DNA from: Cyclobacteriaceae bacterium
GTDB lineage: Bacteria > Bacteroidota > Bacteroidia > Cytophagales > Cyclobacteriaceae
Assembly (NCBI GenBank): GCA_028279155.1
Contig: JANQST010000130.1
Location: forward strand, 1 to 7,042
Length of the DNA stretch: 7,042 nt
Reading direction: 5' to 3'
Shown here: positions 5,037 through 7,042 of the stretch, piece by piece
Numbering within the stretch: the first letter of the stretch is position 1
Layout of the letters: every line of letters starts with the position of its first letter
The notes under the pieces: generated by a model
Database searches by the model: none
What the model saw: only the letters and a program-made list of their open reading frames with translations
Told to the model about the DNA's origin: nothing
Made by a program: the position numbers and the translations under genes

Positions 5037-6281
5037 ATGGCTTCTAAAGATTCAAGTGAAAACAAGGAAATTCTAAGGTTGAGAGAATGCCTGGAAAAGC
5101 ATCTAAACTGGGGTAAGGCGTCCGATTGGCATAGCTCGATGTACACAGAACTGAGCGACAAGATCTTTGAGAAATGTCAGGTGATGCTAAGTGCCGCAAC
5201 TTTGAAACGATTTTGGGGAGCGGTTAATCATGAAGGAGCTCCCAGTATAAGTACGCTGGATACACTTTCTCAATTCCTGGATTTCGCCAATTGGAGGGAA
5301 TTTAAACTTGAAGGTCACAAGAAAAGAAAGGCAAAGCTTCCTAAACACATTCCGAGAAAGTCCCTCTATGTAACAGCTGGCTTTTTTATTGCACTGATCA
5401 TGATTTTGATTGTTGGCAATAAGCGTGTGGATGATCCTGAAGTTCTGGCCGCAATCCCTTTTTCAAGTCGTCCGGTTACCAACACGTTTCCAAACTCGGT
5501 AGTTTTTGACTTTGACTTAAAAAATGTGCGATCCGATAGCATCCTCATTCAACAGTATTGGGATCCAACGAAAACAATCAAAGTAAATCGAGATCAAAAA
5601 CAAGCGACAGGAATCTATTATTTCCCGGGATATTTCAGAGCAAAGCTGCTGATTGATGGTCAGTCAGTGAAAGAGCACGATCTCTACCTTAGAAGTGATG
5701 GATGGATTGGGACCATCGATTACCGACCGGTACCAAAGTACTTTGATTTTGATGGACTCAATGAAGATCAACTCATATGTAGTAATGATTTGATCGAAGA
5801 GGTCAAATCATTAGAAGAGCCTACATCTACCACTTTTCATTATGTGAGCGATCTTGGCAGCATATCCGGTGATAACTTCACCCTTCGTTCCACATTGAAA
5901 GTTTTATGGAACGACAAATGGGCGGTGTGTCAATCGGCCAGAATATATATTCTGGCTACTGATGGAGCAATGATTATTCCTTTTTCTAACATTGGTTGCA
6001 GCTCTGACAATGGGCTAATGCTCAATGAGATATTCCTAAGTGGTAAGAAACACGATCTTTCGGCTTTTGGGACAGACCTTTCTAAGTACTCAGATATTGA
6101 GATCATGGTGCGTAACAAGAAGATCTCTGTTTCAATTAATGACAATCTTGTTTATGAAGGTCAGTATGAAGAAACCATGGGGAGGTTAGTAGGGTTACGC
6201 TACCGATTTATGGGGGTTGGTGAGGTTGCATCATTCACGCTACAGGATCAGGCGAGTACAAGTATCCTGGAAATGCTATAA
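5037..6281 (+). CDS. ToxR-like membrane protein: HTH-like, TM, PKD-like and ConA-like domains
   Basis: This is a 414-residue protein. Residues about 38-90 form a compact helical unit with SAATLKRFWG, then APSISTLDTLSQFLDFANWREF, a pattern common in uncharacterised Bacteroidota proteins and resembling a Xre-type helix-turn-helix (inferred). Residues 94-109 are strongly basic and precede one transmembrane helix (about 109-127), so the N terminus should be cytoplasmic and the rest outside. Residues about 150-235 look PKD-like (FDFDL, QQYWDP, YYFPGYFRAKL, EHDL, DGW). Residues about 265-405 look ConA-like, ending with strands IEIMVRNKKISVSINDN and VASFTL. The start is the first ATG in frame; a TTG at 4977 would place the phased repeats inside the gene. 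There is no Shine-Dalgarno sequence. It is divergent from the secreted ConA-like gene, which may be its target. It could instead be an anti-sigma-like or structural protein. Confidence 0.87.
   Translation: MASKDSSENKEILRLRECLEKHLNWGKASDWHSSMYTELSDKIFEKCQVMLSAATLKRFWGAVNHEGAPSISTLDTLSQFLDFANWREFKLEGHKKRKAKLPKHIPRKSLYVTAGFFIALIMILIVGNKRVDDPEVLAAIPFSSRPVTNTFPNSVVFDFDLKNVRSDSILIQQYWDPTKTIKVNRDQKQATGIYYFPGYFRAKLLIDGQSVKEHDLYLRSDGWIGTIDYRPVPKYFDFDGLNEDQLICSNDLIEEVKSLEEPTSTTFHYVSDLGSISGDNFTLRSTLKVLWNDKWAVCQSARIYILATDGAMIIPFSNIGCSSDNGLMLNEIFLSGKKHDLSAFGTDLSKYSDIEIMVRNKKISVSINDNLVYEGQYEETMGRLVGLRYRFMGVGEVASFTLQDQASTSILEML
5937..5956. repeat. 20-bp perfect palindrome inside coding sequence
   Basis: GCCAGAATATATATTCTGGC is a perfect 20-base inverted repeat with no spacer, lying in the ConA-like part of the membrane protein and encoding the ARIYIL stretch (residues 301-306). 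The frame is symmetric: the opposite strand reads the same peptide. In RNA it could form an eight-pair stem with a four-base loop. Confidence 0.8.
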
Positions 6282-6322
6282 GTACTCTTGTCAGCCAAGT
6301 AGTTATAGGTCAAAAAACATAT

Positions 6323-6330
6323 TACATTTG
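6323..6330 (+). promoter_or_regulatory. Perfect -7 box of the DUF3857 gene
   Basis: TACATTTG matches the Bacteroidota consensus TAnnTTTG at all fixed positions and lies 23 bases before the ATG at 6354, giving a predicted leader of about 15-18 bases. No clear -33 TTTG is found at the expected spacing near 6300-6304, so the promoter may be weak or need an activator. It implies transcription separate from, or in addition to, read-through from the gene ending at 6281. Confidence 0.5.
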
Positions 6331-6353
6331 GATTAACCTAGTTCAGCATCCAA

Positions 6354-7042
6354 ATGAAAACAGCTACCAGTCTCCTACTTCTTTTTATTACGTTAATCGT
6401 CCATGGTCAAAGTGACGAATTCGGTAATGTTTCACTTGAAGATTTATCAATCAATAAAATAGACAAATTCCCTAATGCCGATGCAGTAATACTATTTGAT
6501 AAAGGAGTAACTAAGTTTTACGAAGAAGATGGCTACAAAATTCGATTCATCAGGACCAAAAGGATCAAGATCTTAGAAAAATCCGGATACGGATGGGCAG
6601 ATGTAGCGATTCCTTTTTATGAAGATGGAAATGGAAAAACGGAGAAAGTGTCCAATATACTTGCCTACACCTATAATTTAAAAGATGGGAAAATCGAAAA
6701 AACCAGATTCACCCCTGAGAATGTTTTTACTGAAAAACTAGACGAATACTGGTCCTTAAAAAAATTCGCTATTCCACAAGTAAAAGAAGGATCAATCATA
6801 GAATTTAGTTACACCTTCGAAACCCCCTTTCTGTTTAATCTACCCGATTGGGAATTCCAGGATGACATTCCAACGCTTGTAAGTGAATATGAAGTAGGAA
6901 TTATTCCATTCTACAGCTATGTTTTTATTGCACAAGGGATGACAAAGTTTGGGAAAAAGAAGAATTTCCAACGTGTGTTCGACACATGGAGTTCCAGCTA
7001 TGCAACGACAGAGTTAAAGGAAAATGTCTTTCAATTCGGGAT
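6354..7042 (+). CDS. DUF3857 (transglutaminase-associated) secreted protein, 3'-truncated
   Basis: An open frame runs from ATG 6354 to the window edge with no stop: 229 residues visible. Residues 1-18 form a signal peptide (MKT, then a leucine-rich core, then VHG before QSDE). Residues about 38-229 match DUF3857: FPNADAVILFDKG, a basic strand segment (YKIRFIRTKRIKIL), then KVSNILAYTYNLKDGKI, PENVFTEK, W-S-L-K-K-FAIPQVKEGSIIEFSYTF and LPDWEFQDDIPTLVSEYEV. These are hallmark motifs of the family. Known members are usually about 640 residues, with a transglutaminase-like Cys-His-Asp domain after DUF3857, so roughly two thirds probably lies beyond the window. The protein is exported; its substrate is unknown. 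The gap to the previous gene is 72 bases with a good -7 box. Confidence 0.92.
   Translation, partial: MKTATSLLLLFITLIVHGQSDEFGNVSLEDLSINKIDKFPNADAVILFDKGVTKFYEEDGYKIRFIRTKRIKILEKSGYGWADVAIPFYEDGNGKTEKVSNILAYTYNLKDGKIEKTRFTPENVFTEKLDEYWSLKKFAIPQVKEGSIIEFSYTFETPFLFNLPDWEFQDDIPTLVSEYEVGIIPFYSYVFIAQGMTKFGKKKNFQRVFDTWSSSYATTELKENVFQFG

Noticed and set aside
5930..6145. 71-codon - strand open frame whose end reads ARIYIL as on the + strand
   Set aside because: The shared peptide is explained by the frame-symmetric 20-bp palindrome; nothing else supports a gene.

Overview
The window looks like chromosomal DNA of a Bacteroidota bacterium, most likely Cytophagales-like, though that rank is a guess. 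Four things point there. The first protein ends in a type IX secretion (T9SS) C-terminal sorting domain with a YPNP motif. The coding starts have no Shine-Dalgarno sequence. At least one start is preceded by a perfect TAnnTTTG -7 box. The families present (Big_5-like adhesin repeats, a DUF6090-like membrane protein, DUF3857) are typical of the phylum. No transposase, integrase, tRNA, rRNA or CRISPR array is visible.

Layout. (1) Nucleotides 1-3024, + strand: the 3' part of a large secreted multidomain protein, open at the left edge. It has one partial and five full Big_5-like Ig repeats, then three 82-residue beta repeats, then the T9SS tail. It ends in a strong intrinsic terminator whose T-run overlaps the stop codon of the convergent neighbour. 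(2) 3112-3666, - strand: a small single-pass membrane protein resembling DUF6090, with a forced GTG start. (3) 3791-4885, - strand: a secreted two-domain beta-sandwich protein (ConA-like plus galactose-binding-like), followed by its own bulged-stem terminator, so it is probably not in an operon with gene 2. (4) 5037-6281, + strand, divergent from gene 3: a membrane-spanning protein with a putative cytoplasmic helix-turn-helix-like domain, one transmembrane helix, and an extracytoplasmic PKD-like plus ConA-like region. (5) 6354 to the right edge, + strand: the N-terminal part of a secreted DUF3857 protein, which has no stop within the window.

How the parts may work together. The most interesting unit is the divergent pair, genes 3 and 4. 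A ToxR-like one-component membrane regulator with a carbohydrate-binding-type sensor faces a secreted protein with a similar fold. The 151-bp region between them holds three TTCAAC heptamers spaced exactly 10 bp apart and a separate 12-bp perfect dyad. This suggests an autoregulated surface-sensing module, but function is inferred from architecture alone. Genes 1, 3 and 5 are all exported, so most of the window is devoted to the cell envelope or cell surface.
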